Shown one piece after another: positions 15,531 to 26,079 of a stretch of 64,000 bases of DNA. Source of the DNA: [Synechococcus] sp. NIES-970 (lineage in GTDB: Bacteria > Cyanobacteriota > Cyanobacteriia > Cyanobacteriales > MRBY01); NCBI GenBank assembly GCA_002356215.1, contig AP017959.1:2496195-2560194 (forward strand), in the 5' to 3' direction. The position numbers were made by a program, and so were the translations under genes. Every line of letters starts with the position of its first letter. Positions within the stretch are counted from its first letter, which is position 1. The notes below the pieces were generated by a model. It made no database searches. It saw nothing but the letters and a program-made list of their open reading frames with translations, and was not told the DNA's origin.

Positions 15531-15959
15531 TCACAGGCCCGTCGGAGAAATTTGCCGATAAATGTAGCGAATAATCCAGACCACCAAAAAACACAAGAGC
15601 CCATAGACAATCATCGCAATCAATAAATTGACATCCAAGATATTGTCACCAAGGGTGGCATCGGTTCTTTCTACAGGGCTAATAAACAGGGTAGAAAAAG
15701 GAGAAACAAACGGCGCCGATAGGTTGTAAATAAATTTGGCAAATGTATTTTCTGGATTCGCGCCAGACAGTCGCAGAAAAAACCGCAGCATCAACAGTAC
15801 TTCCAGCAATCCCACAAGCACATAAACACTATTTTCAAGACGCCTAAATAAAATGTTCTGCTTAATTGCATCAATTTTTTTCTGCTCTTGGCGCAGCTGG
15901 GCAATCTCTTGGCCTGGTGGTTCCGCATCCGGTCGCTGGTTGTTTGGTGGTTGATTCAT
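15531..15959 (-). CDS. YggT-like membrane protein
   Basis: 142 residues from ATG 15959 (MNQPPNNQRP), chosen over ATGs 12 and 21 codons upstream because the protein then begins with a proline-rich soluble arm. A charged helix (about 20-45) leads to two hydrophobic segments, VYVLVGLLEVLLMLRFF and LLIAMIVYGLLCFLVVWII, with a loop containing NPFAK/SPF-like residues (FAKFIYNLSAPFVSPFSTLF). This matches YggT/Ycf19-type proteins, which are linked to membrane organisation. No partner is next to it. Confidence 0.8.
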   Translation of the reverse strand: MNQPPNNQRPDAEPPGQEIAQLRQEQKKIDAIKQNILFRRLENSVYVLVGLLEVLLMLRFFLRLSGANPENTFAKFIYNLSAPFVSPFSTLFISPVERTDATLGDNILDVNLLIAMIVYGLLCFLVVWIIRYIYRQISPTGL

Positions 15960-16162
15960 GGTGAGCAAGATCCTTGACCGAAATTTATTCTCCTTCATCT
16001 TAATTAAGCCCATGCTTAACACTTAGAAAAAGTAATAAAAATCAAGACGAGACCGGCTACCCCAAGCGATCCCCTTGGGCTCAGTTGAATTTTGATTGTT
16101 CGGCCAAAACAGCGCTTTAGGGGACTTTTGGTTGTACTTCGGTTTTTTTGCACTGACTGAAT

Positions 16163-16681
16163 TTAAGCTTTTCTGCCGGCAGATTTGAGATATTCGGTGT
16201 TGACGCCGGACTCCCGTACCAGGGCTAATTTTCCGGTCCGCGCCACTTCGATAATGCCGAATTTTTCGAGCATCTGCAGGATGGCAACCATTTTTCCTGG
16301 GTCGCCGACCACTTGTACAGTGACTGTTTTTTCAGAAATATCAACGATCCGCGCCCGGAACACTTGCACCAATTGCATTACTTCAGAGCGTTGGGTGGCA
16401 TCGGCATTGACTTTTACCAGCATCAACTCCCGTTCCACACAGGGTTTAGCGGTGACGTCATTGACTTCCCGTACATGGATCAGTTTATCGAGCTGGGCTG
16501 ATACCTGTTCAATTTCTTTTTCATCGCAAGGAACGACCATGGTGATGCGAGAAATCCCTTCTTTTTCGGCGGGGCCAACGGCGAGGCTTTCGATATTGAA
16601 ACCGCGTCGGGCAAAGAGTCCGGCGATGCGGGTGAGAACTCCGGCTTCGTCTTCGACAAGGACTGAGAGGGTGTGTTTCAT
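16163..16681 (-). CDS. ilvN: Acetolactate synthase small (regulatory) subunit
   Basis: 172 residues from ATG 16681 ([16 protein letters not shown]), the standard family start. The N-terminal ACT domain (1-75) includes the valine-binding turn and [12 protein letters not shown]; the second ACT-like domain follows with ELMLVKVNA and [12 protein letters not shown]. The subunit activates the catalytic subunit IlvB and confers feedback inhibition by valine in branched-chain amino acid synthesis. The catalytic gene is not in the window. The alpha/beta-hydrolase gene lies 54 bases upstream on the same strand. Confidence 0.95.
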   Translation of the reverse strand: MKHTLSVLVEDEAGVLTRIAGLFARRGFNIESLAVGPAEKEGISRITMVVPCDEKEIEQVSAQLDKLIHVREVNDVTAKPCVERELMLVKVNADATQRSEVMQLVQVFRARIVDISEKTVTVQVVGDPGKMVAILQMLEKFGIIEVARTGKLALVRESGVNTEYLKSAGRKA

Positions 16682-16735
16682 CATGGTCTGGAAAATGGCG
16701 GCGGCGTTGCTTATTAAAACCAAAGGGATATATTA

Positions 16736-17683
16736 CTATAGCCCGTTGGTGGCTTCTAGCCACTGGGAAAATAATTCGTAAATCTGGGCTGGTGCTTCGT
16801 CCTGGGGACAGTGGCCTAAACCGGGCAGCACTTTGAGGTTGATCTGGGGATTGGTGGCCGCAAGTTTGGGGGCGATCGCCACGGGGACAAAGCGGTCTTG
16901 TTCACCCCAGAGGATGAAGATGGGGCATTGCACTTGGGCGAGAACTTCAGCCATCGGTGGCGCGAAACCCGGTTGGCCAACGCGGCGGCTAAGGGCCACA
17001 AATGCTGTATCGGCATCTTGATCGCAGGTGGGAGCTTGGACGATCGCCAACAGTTCGGCGTCAATCTCGGGCCAAGAAGGATAGGCCAATTTCAACCAAT
17101 TTTTCAACACCAGCGGTTGCCGGGCCAAGCGAAAAATCAGTTTTAGCAGCCAAGGTTGCATCGCACTGCGCTCGAGGCCATTGACAATCGGCCGCAGAGG
17201 TTTGGGTAACATCGCTTGCCGCTGGGCCACGTCAGGCACGCTCAACAGGGCGATCGCCTGCACCTGATTTTTAGGATTTTGTCCTAGGGTGGCACACACT
17301 AGAGAACCCAAAGAATTACCCAGAAGAATCACGGGCCGCTGCACGACCAACCGTAAAAAATCTTCTAGTTGCTCTGTCCAGAGGGGCACGCCAAAATTTG
17401 CTTCCCCCTTGCGGGAACCACCAAAGCCTAACAAATCTACAGCATAGACATCCCGATCCTGGGCCAACTGTGGGATCAACCCCCGCCAATGTTCTAGAGC
17501 GGCCCCAAATCCATGGAGGAGTAAGATTGGCGATCGCCCCCGTCGGTCAGAACTCCGCCAAAAACTATAGCGGATTTGCCAACCCCGCCAGAGCCAGCTG
17601 CGCTGTACCCCAATTCGTTGGGGCCAAGACTTCAACTCGGTTGGGGAATTTTTTTCTTTTCGATCCTGGGCGATCGCCATCAT
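16736..17683 (-). CDS. Alpha/beta hydrolase
   Basis: 315 residues from ATG 17683, which has GAGG nine bases upstream; longer starts up to 17740 are possible. The oxyanion region is LLLHGFGA and the nucleophile elbow is LLGNSLGS with the serine at about residue 124. Later come an acidic residue in ILWGEQDRFVP and the catalytic histidine in GLGHCPQDE. This is the complete catalytic triad of the epoxide-hydrolase/lipase-like fold. Many cyanobacteria carry such a hydrolase of unknown substrate. It may share a transcript with ilvN downstream. Confidence 0.88.
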   Translation of the reverse strand: MMAIAQDRKEKNSPTELKSWPQRIGVQRSWLWRGWQIRYSFWRSSDRRGRSPILLLHGFGAALEHWRGLIPQLAQDRDVYAVDLLGFGGSRKGEANFGVPLWTEQLEDFLRLVVQRPVILLGNSLGSLVCATLGQNPKNQVQAIALLSVPDVAQRQAMLPKPLRPIVNGLERSAMQPWLLKLIFRLARQPLVLKNWLKLAYPSWPEIDAELLAIVQAPTCDQDADTAFVALSRRVGQPGFAPPMAEVLAQVQCPIFILWGEQDRFVPVAIAPKLAATNPQINLKVLPGLGHCPQDEAPAQIYELFSQWLEATNGL

Positions 17684-17848
17684 TATCATCATCCTCAGCT
17701 TGGGGAAAACATAAAATTTTGTCGCTAAAATCCCCCCCATGACGTAACGAAAAGGCCGCCAATGAGTAAAATGGGCATAGTTCTCAATTTCTATTGATCC
17801 TAATTCAACCTACTTTACCGAATCGTAATAACATTCAACGCATAGCCT

Positions 17849-18385
17849 GTGAAAGATAAAAGACGCGTAAACCGTGACCTCCCGAAAATTAACGAAAGAA
17901 TTCGTTTTCCAAATATTAGAGTCATCAGCGGTGACGGGGAACAACTCGGTATCATGACCCCCGCCGAAGCCCTAGCGGTCGCTGAAGAAGAAGACCTTGA
18001 TCTAGTTCTGGTGAGTGAAACCGCAAAGCCGCCAGTGTGCCGGATCATGGACTACGGGAAGTATAAATTCGAACAGGAAAAACGCGCCCGAGAAGCCAAA
18101 AAAAAGCAGCATAACGCAGACCTCAAAGAGGTTAAAATGCGCTACAAAATCGAAGAACATGACTACCAAGTCCGGGTGAATAATGCCCAGCGCTTCCTCA
18201 AAGCCGGGGACAAAGTCAAAGCAACCATCACCTTCCGGGGACGGGAAATTCAGCACTCCAACCTTGCCCAAAAACTCCTCGATCGCATGGCTAAAGATCT
18301 CGAAGAGGTCGGCGAAATTCAGCAACGCCCGAAACGGGAAGGGCGCAACATGATGATGATCCTCGCTCCGAAAAAATCCAGTTAA
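17849..18385 (+). CDS. infC: Translation initiation factor IF-3
   Basis: 178 residues with a GTG start ([19 protein letters not shown]), the usual opening of IF-3. The N domain (to about 75) has [13 protein letters not shown] and [18 protein letters not shown]. The lysine-rich linker leads to the C domain with [17 protein letters not shown] and [19 protein letters not shown]-3 binds the 30S subunit and checks the start codon. A strong terminator follows at 18431. Confidence 0.97.
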   Translation: MKDKRRVNRDLPKINERIRFPNIRVISGDGEQLGIMTPAEALAVAEEEDLDLVLVSETAKPPVCRIMDYGKYKFEQEKRAREAKKKQHNADLKEVKMRYKIEEHDYQVRVNNAQRFLKAGDKVKATITFRGREIQHSNLAQKLLDRMAKDLEEVGEIQQRPKREGRNMMMILAPKKSS

Positions 18386-18430
18386 GCCCGACCAGAGCGG
18401 TCACAACCACCGTTAAACAGCCTTCTAAAG

Positions 18431-18473
18431 GGGAGTAGATTGAGCTTATGGGCAACGCTACTCCCTATTTTTA
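18431..18473 (+). terminator. Rho-independent terminator of infC
   Basis: GGGAGTAG (18431-18438) pairs with CTACTCCC (18458-18465), followed by TATTTTTAT. It also shows that an ATG inside it at 18448 is not the real start of the phosphatase gene. Confidence 0.8.
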
Positions 18474-18600
18474 TGGGGCGATCGCCCCGAGCTGGCTCTT
18501 TCTCCCTGGCCATGGCGCCAAACCTTTTTTCTTTCACCGTCACACTGTTCCCAAGGCTCCCTTTCCGCCCACCCCACCCGTCCCCAAAGGATCCCGCGAT

Positions 18601-20598
18601 ATGGTTATCTGCCCCCAGTGCATCCAAGCAAATCCGTCAGAAAATCGCTTTTGTCAGTATTGCGGTACGCCTTTAACCGTTCCCTGTCCCCAATGTGAAG
18701 CGCCAGTACGCCTACAACAAGACCAGTGTGATATCTGCCAAACTTGGTTAAACCAGCCGCTCCAAGCCCTCGTGTTAGATGGTTCAATAGATTTGTTCCA
18801 AAGCCGAGAAACCTTAGATGAAGAGGGCCGCTATCATCTCGCCGATCCCCCAGAGATCCGCGCCCAGACGTTTCCCTGGCTCAAGGTCATGGATACGGCC
18901 CCCGATGCTTCTTCCTATCTAGAAGAAACCCTACAACAGGAAACGGAGGCGTTTCATCGTCTTGAGGCGACAGATAAGGCTAAAATCTCTGACCCACAGC
19001 TATGGGTAGATATGGGCATTCCGGCGATCGCCCGCCATTATCTCAGTCTCCAAGATAGTTTTAGTACCTTTCCGAAGCTTTACGATGCTTGGATTCGACC
19101 AGACCACCAAATCTTGCTGTTTGAGCACCGCCAGGATCTCTTAATTCCCCTCGAAGCTTACTGCGAAGCAGAGACTCCTTTATTAGAGCAACTCTTGCAA
19201 TGGTGCTTCCAGATGGTGCAACTCTGGCGCGAGCTTGTCCCGATTCAATGTTGTCGGACCCTCTTGGAACCCACAAATCTGTATCTAGATGAAGATCAAA
19301 GTCTGGTGGTGGAACAACTCCTCAATGATGATCCAGAAAACCCCCCAGCCCTTGAACAATTGCCCCAACTTTGGCAAACATTGTTTTCTTTGGGGGAACA
19401 ATCAGAATGGCAGCCCCTCTACGCCCTAACCGAGACCGCCCAGGAAGGCTCATTCAATACAGTGTCCCGTCTCAAAAAGGCGCTGCGAGACCTCGCCCCG
19501 GAGGGCATCGCCGAACTTTTAACCCCAGGAGAACTAGAAGCGGTTGAGCTACAGCCCGAAGATGTGATGACCCTGGATGATTTGCCTTTAGCCGCAGATC
19601 TAAACCCAGAAGAGCTGGCCCTTGACATCGAAGGTTTGGATGAGTCGTCAACGTCTGAGGATGGGCCAGCATATCCCTTGGACATAGAAAATTCAGAGGG
19701 AAATATTGCGTCGGCAGACTTTCAATCCTTTACCTTCCCGGAGGAAGAGGAAGCCTCAACGGTGGTCTTACCGATGAACCTAGTCAGCCTAGAAGATGCG
19801 GGCTTAACGGACATCGGCCAGGAGCGGGATCACAATGAAGATTATTTTGGGATTCGCACAAAAATCGAAAAGCAAGAAAATCTCCTAGGGAGACAAATCC
19901 AAGGCCGGGGTCTATATGTCGTCTGTGATGGCATGGGAGGCCATGCGGCGGGGGAAGTGGCCAGCGCCATGGCGGTGGAGACGATCCAGGATTTTTTCCA
20001 AGAACATTGGGGAGAAACATTACCGGATGAGGCGATGATTCATGAGGGAATTATCAAAGCCAATGATGTGCTCTACAGAATCAACGTCAGAAATTCCCGC
20101 TCTGGGAGTGGCCGGATGGGGACAACCCTGGTGCTGCTGTTGGTACAAGATAATCAATTGGCGATCGCCCATGTGGGCGACAGTCGCATCTATCGGGTGA
20201 GTCGTAAGTGGAACCTCGAACAAGTCACCGTAGACCATGAGGTGGGCCAGCGGGAGATCCACCGGGGGGTTGACCCAGACCTTGCCTACGGACGGCCTGA
20301 TGCTTATCAGCTCACCCAAGCCCTCGGCCCCCGGGAAAATAGCTTTGTGGAGCCAGATATTAACTTTATTCACGTGAATGAAGATTGTCTATTTTTGCTT
20401 TGTTCTGACGGCCTCTCGGACAATGACTTAATCGAAGAAACTTGGAAAGAGTCCCTCTTACCACTCCTCAGTTCCCGGGCAAATTTAGAGGAAGGGGTGC
20501 GGGAGCTGATCGCCCTGGGAAATAAACACAATGGCCATGACAATATCACTGCAGTTGTGGTGCGCCTGCGGGTGCGGCCAAATCTGGGGCTGCAATGA
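18601..20598 (+). CDS. PP2C-type protein phosphatase with N-terminal zinc ribbons and kinase-like middle
   Basis: 665 residues from ATG 18601, supported by AGGA nine bases upstream. Two zinc ribbons open the protein: C4/C7/C18/C21 and C29/C32/C43/C46. The middle (about 90-330) resembles a degenerate protein-kinase-like fold: ILLFEHRQDL where a hinge would be and LLEPTNLYLDEDQSL where a catalytic loop would be, without catalytic residues. An acidic linker follows. The C-terminal PP2C domain (about 395-660) has RDHNEDYF, VVCDGMGGHAAGE, HVGDSRIYR and LCSDGLSDN, so the metal-binding aspartates are intact. It should remove phosphate from Ser/Thr. The next gene overlaps its stop by four bases. Confidence 0.9.
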   Translation: MVICPQCIQANPSENRFCQYCGTPLTVPCPQCEAPVRLQQDQCDICQTWLNQPLQALVLDGSIDLFQSRETLDEEGRYHLADPPEIRAQTFPWLKVMDTAPDASSYLEETLQQETEAFHRLEATDKAKISDPQLWVDMGIPAIARHYLSLQDSFSTFPKLYDAWIRPDHQILLFEHRQDLLIPLEAYCEAETPLLEQLLQWCFQMVQLWRELVPIQCCRTLLEPTNLYLDEDQSLVVEQLLNDDPENPPALEQLPQLWQTLFSLGEQSEWQPLYALTETAQEGSFNTVSRLKKALRDLAPEGIAELLTPGELEAVELQPEDVMTLDDLPLAADLNPEELALDIEGLDESSTSEDGPAYPLDIENSEGNIASADFQSFTFPEEEEASTVVLPMNLVSLEDAGLTDIGQERDHNEDYFGIRTKIEKQENLLGRQIQGRGLYVVCDGMGGHAAGEVASAMAVETIQDFFQEHWGETLPDEAMIHEGIIKANDVLYRINVRNSRSGSGRMGTTLVLLLVQDNQLAIAHVGDSRIYRVSRKWNLEQVTVDHEVGQREIHRGVDPDLAYGRPDAYQLTQALGPRENSFVEPDINFIHVNEDCLFLLCSDGLSDNDLIEETWKESLLPLLSSRANLEEGVRELIALGNKHNGHDNITAVVVRLRVRPNLGLQ

Positions 20599-21287
20599 GC
20601 ATCTCGGTGATTATTCCCGTCCTCAATGAAGCGGCGGGGATTACTCAATGTTTAGGACAATTGCTTCCATACCAAGGGACCGTAGAAATCATTGTGGTAG
20701 ACGGGGGTAGCCAAGACAACACCTGTGATCTGGTGCGCCAATTTCCGGTGATCTTGCAGGAAACAAATGGTGGCCGTGGCAAGCAAATGAATCAGGGGGC
20801 AGCGATCGCCTCGGGGGAGATTCTACTGTTTCTCCATAGTGATACCCAGTTGCCTACCGGCTTTCCGGCCCTGGTGCAAACAACCCTTGCCGATGCCCAG
20901 GTGATCGCAGGGGCTTTTCCGTTGGCGATCGCCGATGCCCGTTGGTCTCTGCGCTTGGTAGAAAAAATGGTGCAATGGCGATCGCAAATTTTTTCCTTGC
21001 CCTATGGTGACCAAGGAATCTTTCTCCGGCGTCGTGACTTTGAGCGTTTAGGGGGCTATGCCGAGTTAGCGATTATGGAAGATTATGAGTTCTTACAACG
21101 ACTCAAGAAACAGGGGCAGATCCGCTTGACGGAGCATCCTGTACTCACTTCGTCCCGGCGGTGGCAGAAACTCGGGGTTTGGCGCACCACTTGGATTAAC
21201 CAAAAAGTTATTCTTGGTTACCACCTAGGCGTTGATGCCGAGGTTTTACGGCAGTGGTATCAACGCCAGATGACCCCAAGCACCTAG
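20595..21287 (+). CDS. Family 2 glycosyltransferase (TIGR04283-like)
   Basis: 230 residues. The N-terminus SISVIIPVLNEAAGI and VEIIVVDGGSQDNT is the GT2 nucleotide-sugar fold. LLFLHSDTQLP supplies the metal-binding DxD-like site, and PYGDQGIFLRR and IMEDYEFLQRLKKQG match the short GT2 subfamily known as TIGR04283, associated with arsenosugar synthesis in some bacteria. There is no membrane segment. Translation is coupled to the phosphatase by an ATGA overlap. The substrate is unknown. Confidence 0.88.
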   Translation: MSISVIIPVLNEAAGITQCLGQLLPYQGTVEIIVVDGGSQDNTCDLVRQFPVILQETNGGRGKQMNQGAAIASGEILLFLHSDTQLPTGFPALVQTTLADAQVIAGAFPLAIADARWSLRLVEKMVQWRSQIFSLPYGDQGIFLRRRDFERLGGYAELAIMEDYEFLQRLKKQGQIRLTEHPVLTSSRRWQKLGVWRTTWINQKVILGYHLGVDAEVLRQWYQRQMTPST

Positions 21288-21301
21288 ATTAGCGACGGTC
21301 T

Positions 21302-22513
21302 TTATTGGCGCCGGCGAATGTTGTCGAGCTGCTCACGGATGCGATCGCAAAAACTATAGAGTTCATCCAGGGCGTTGAGGGAGGCTGGGTTAATCTGGCT
21401 GCGCAAATAAATATGGCGCAATTTCCGCTCTAGTCGTTGGGCAGATTCGACAGCATCATTGCCCAGTTCGTCCATTTGTTGCTGTTGATAAAAGACCAGG
21501 GCCTGGCCCCGCAGCACTTGTAGGGTGCCTTCTTCACCATATTGACCAGGCATTACCCGCAACCGCAGCAAGATCCGCTCTCCCTGGTAATATTGCTCCA
21601 TTTCTACCTTCTTAGGACGGTCAACGGGGCCTGGGGGGAGATGGGCCAGCCGCTTAAATTCATCTAAGACGCCATGAAACGTTGCCTGGGGAATCCCCGA
21701 CAGCATCCCCTTCATCAAACCGCTTTCACTCAGGAGAATGCGGCCTGATTGGGCGTGGTTTTCAAAGTAAAGGCGGCCAATGCCCTCTGTGAGAATTCGC
21801 CCCAAAAGCTCTTGGTAAAGTTGCGCCGCTGGTAAGTGGGTGAGGTTCCCGAGGGGAGTGTTTAAATATTGGGGTGAAACTTGCAGTTCATCGACATCGG
21901 GATTAAACCCTGAGGACGATTGGGGCGATCGCATCTGTACCGGGCCCTTGGGAATAACGATGGCTGGCATATGGCGAAAAAACTCAGATAACTCCGTATT
22001 TACCGGAGCTTGGAGGGCTGTTGTATCTCCCGCAAAAGCGGCTGTGTCTTCTTCTTTTTCGGAATCAGCATTTGTATCTTGAGGCGGCGTCCCAGAAAAC
22101 ATCGGTGGTGGCCCATCTTCCATCACAAGGGTCGCCCGTTCTGACAGGGGCACTTCGGCAGCTTTTGGGGCTGCCGGAGGTTTGCTTTTCGGCTGTTGAT
22201 TCGCCCGTTCGCTACTTTGGTGATATTTCAGGTAAGAAGAAAGGATCAGTTGGTAGGTTTTTAGATCTAGCTGTTGGCCGACAAGCTGTAAATCCCCCCG
22301 GCTTAGGAGCTTATGGATAATTGCCGTCACGTTAGCGCGCTGGGGATCGACAATACCGAGAGTCAAGCGACGCCCCTGGAGAATGAGGGGAAGAATCTCA
22401 TATTTGCGGCAAATATTGAGGGGTATATAGCGATCAATCAGCTGAAAGGTTTGTTCTAAGTTGAGATTAGACCAGGTAAACGGTTCGATGGCGATGGGCA
22501 GGGGGGCTGGCAT
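21302..22513 (-). CDS. PilB/GspE N-terminal domain-like protein without ATPase motifs
   Basis: 403 residues. Residues 15-115 resemble the MshEN/GspE N-terminal module (IDRYIPLNICRKYEILPL, GIVDPQ, IIHKLLSRGDLQLV). A long low-complexity linker (about 118-215) follows. Residues about 225-400 look like the N-domain that precedes the ATPase in PilB/PilT (LGRILTEGIGRLYFE, SGRILLSESGLMKGM, RLRVMPGQYGEEGTLQVLRG). There is no Walker A or B, so it cannot be a secretion motor itself. It may bind a nucleotide second messenger or pilus motor. The assignment is by pattern only. Confidence 0.65.
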   Translation of the reverse strand: MPAPLPIAIEPFTWSNLNLEQTFQLIDRYIPLNICRKYEILPLILQGRRLTLGIVDPQRANVTAIIHKLLSRGDLQLVGQQLDLKTYQLILSSYLKYHQSSERANQQPKSKPPAAPKAAEVPLSERATLVMEDGPPPMFSGTPPQDTNADSEKEEDTAAFAGDTTALQAPVNTELSEFFRHMPAIVIPKGPVQMRSPQSSSGFNPDVDELQVSPQYLNTPLGNLTHLPAAQLYQELLGRILTEGIGRLYFENHAQSGRILLSESGLMKGMLSGIPQATFHGVLDEFKRLAHLPPGPVDRPKKVEMEQYYQGERILLRLRVMPGQYGEEGTLQVLRGQALVFYQQQQMDELGNDAVESAQRLERKLRHIYLRSQINPASLNALDELYSFCDRIREQLDNIRRRQ

Positions 22514-24083
<1,570 letters not shown>

Positions 24084-24098
24084 ATTCACCCACAAAAA

Positions 24099-24126
24099 TC
24101 CCCCTAGACCACCATGGTGGCGGGGG
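24099..24126. terminator. Hairpin between gap1 and the SPFH gene
   Basis: TCCCCC (24099-24104) and GGGGG (24122-24126) flank a central palindrome CCACCATGGTGG (24109-24120). It lies between convergent genes and is followed on the plus strand by GATTTTAAAGC. It probably ends gap1 transcripts; the C5/G5 ends also resemble dispersed cyanobacterial palindromes. Confidence 0.5.
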
Positions 24127-24168
24127 ACTGGGGCGATTTTAAAGCTTTTTAAGCAGTGGGTTGCCTGA

Positions 24169-25167
24169 CTAACTGCCTTGGTGGTGATCCAGCTTAGGGA
24201 AATTCGTATCAAGGGACGCAAGTGCTGCTGGATCGCCAATCACCGACTTCATCCCCTCCAGGGTGGACATCATATTCCGGGGGTCTAAAAACATGACCTT
24301 ACTGCTGTCACTACGGCCGATGGTTTGGCTCATCTCCAAGTATTGCTGGGCCAAGATAAATTGCAGCGCTTCGCCAGCCGTCGGGTTGCCTTTCAACTGC
24401 TGTGCCAAAATTTGCATCGCTTGGGCAGAGGCTTGGGCCCGCATGACTTCTTCCTGACGCTTTGCCTCTGCCCGCATAATAATCGCTTCTTTTTCTGCCT
24501 CCGCCTGGAGGATCGCTGCTTTTTTCTGAGCCTCGGCTTCGAGCACCTGGGACTCAGCACGCCCCTGGGCGGAGTTGACTGCAGATTCTCGTTCTCCTTC
24601 AGACGTGAGGATCGCCGCCCGTTTTTTTCGTTCAGCGGCCATTTGTAGTTCCATCGAATCTTGCACCGCCTTAGAAGGCACGATGTCCCGCAGCTCTACC
24701 CTGGTCACTTTCACGCCCCAGGGGTCGGTAGAAATATCTAATTCTCGCAGTAAAAGTTCATTGATCTCAGTGCGGGCAGTGAACGTTTCGTCTAGTTCGA
24801 GTTTTCCCATTTCTGAGCGGATTTGGGTGAGCACCAAGTTCACCATCGCTGACTGGAGATTTTCGACCTTGTAATAGGCTTTGTACATATCGACGATCCG
24901 CCAGTACACAACGGCATCGACACTGATAGAAACATTATCGCGGGTAATGCAAGACTGGGGAGGAACGTCTAATACCTTTTCACGGATGGTTTCGCGGTAA
25001 ACGATTTTGTCGATAAAAGGGGTGACGAAATTCAGGCCTGGCTCCAAGGTTTTTTTGTAGCTGCCAAGACTCTCGACCAGATATTGATTTTTTTCGTTGA
25101 CAATTTTGACGGAGCCAAAAACAGCGGAACCACCCAGGACTAATAGGATAAAGACTAAAGGATTCAT
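24169..25167 (-). CDS. SPFH/band 7 protein (stomatin-paraslipin type)
   Basis: 332 residues. A single N-terminal hydrophobic segment (2-20) anchors it. The SPFH domain follows (about 20-190): [45 protein letters not shown] and [19 protein letters not shown], typical of stomatins. An alanine/glutamate-rich coiled coil (about 185-265) and a short tail complete it. Such proteins form large membrane rings and affect membrane protein quality control. The usual NfeD partner gene is not next to it. Confidence 0.92.
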   Translation of the reverse strand: MNPLVFILLVLGGSAVFGSVKIVNEKNQYLVESLGSYKKTLEPGLNFVTPFIDKIVYRETIREKVLDVPPQSCITRDNVSISVDAVVYWRIVDMYKAYYKVENLQSAMVNLVLTQIRSEMGKLELDETFTARTEINELLLRELDISTDPWGVKVTRVELRDIVPSKAVQDSMELQMAAERKKRAAILTSEGERESAVNSAQGRAESQVLEAEAQKKAAILQAEAEKEAIIMRAEAKRQEEVMRAQASAQAMQILAQQLKGNPTAGEALQFILAQQYLEMSQTIGRSDSSKVMFLDPRNMMSTLEGMKSVIGDPAALASLDTNFPKLDHHQGS

Positions 25168-25271
25168 CAGAGTTGGCCTCGATGCGTGGTGAATAGATAA
25201 AGTTTTTTTCAGGCTAACGCAGGAGTCTAGGGGTGAGGCCCTTCTGTTGTGGAAAAGTTACGTGGTGGCAG

Positions 25272-25304
25272 AAAAAAGGAGAATCAGCACTGGGCTAATT
25301 CTCC
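25272..25304 (-). terminator. Rho-independent terminator of the lumenal protein gene
   Basis: On the minus strand GGAGAAT (25304-25298) pairs with ATTCTCC (25284-25278), followed by TTTTTT (25277-25272). It lies 24 bases beyond the stop of the gene at 25328. Confidence 0.85.
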
Positions 25305-25327
25305 TGTGAATTTCACCAGATCAAGGG

Positions 25328-25897
25328 TTAGTTGGCAAAGCCGGAATTGTATTCGTTGAAGGATTGGATCGGTTTTTTCAGGTTGTCCCCTTCCCGCAGG
25401 GGCAGATCGAGGAGTTTGCGGAAAGTGTTATCAATTTTGTTGAAATCGCTTTGGCCGACTTCATCGAAGATGACGTTACCTTTTTCATCAAGAATTACGG
25501 TCTGGGGGATCTTGCCGCTGTAGTAGTAGCCAACTTCATCTTTGGTGTAGTTTTTTTTCTGGGGAATGGCATCGATCGCCACGGGGATAATGCTAATCAC
25601 TTTTTCGTAGTAGGACTGAATTTCAGAAACGATGGGCGCAAAGCGCTTGCTGTCGCGGCTATCGTCGGCATAGAACACGAGCATTGCAGGTAGTTCTCGT
25701 TCTCGGGTTTCTTTCAGGGAAAGGCGCGGTGGCACAAGGGAACCGTTGCCGGCATAAAGGACAAATACATTGCCATCGTAGCGGTCGTCATCGAGGCTGG
25801 CCCAGGCGGGGGTGACACACAGTGATAGCGTTGTTATCAGAATAACGAGGCAGCTAAGGAAGATGTGTTTGGGGGAAGGGCACTGGGCTTGCATCAT
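25328..25897 (-). CDS. Exported thioredoxin-like protein, probable photosystem I accumulation factor family
   Basis: 189 residues. The signal peptide (about 1-33) ends AWA before SLDDDRYDGN. The mature protein has the family opening DGNVFVLYAGNGSLVPPRLSL and a thioredoxin-like fold (AMLVFYADDSRDSKRF; GKIPQTVILDEKGNVIFDEVG), but the CxxC pair is absent. Cyanobacterial relatives, as I recall, are annotated as thylakoid proteins needed for photosystem I accumulation. The fold reading is from sequence; the PSI link is from memory of the family. Confidence 0.8.
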   Translation of the reverse strand: MMQAQCPSPKHIFLSCLVILITTLSLCVTPAWASLDDDRYDGNVFVLYAGNGSLVPPRLSLKETRERELPAMLVFYADDSRDSKRFAPIVSEIQSYYEKVISIIPVAIDAIPQKKNYTKDEVGYYYSGKIPQTVILDEKGNVIFDEVGQSDFNKIDNTFRKLLDLPLREGDNLKKPIQSFNEYNSGFAN

Positions 25898-26079
25898 GGA
25901 ATTTGTGCTGTAATCTAAGGGGTTTTATAAAAAGCTTTATCAACTTGACGGGGATCGCTATGGTGAATTATCGCATTAGCCTAGGGGCATGGGTAGGGCG
26001 ATCGCCTGAAAACCTAAGAAAAAATGCTTATTGATATTGGTTAATTACGTAGTCGTGGCGACAGGGGAACAGCAGCAGG

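Noticed and set aside
18448-18600. N-terminal extension of the PP2C protein from ATG 18448
   Set aside because: It starts inside the infC terminator hairpin, and ATG 18601 has a ribosome-binding site and begins the zinc ribbon.
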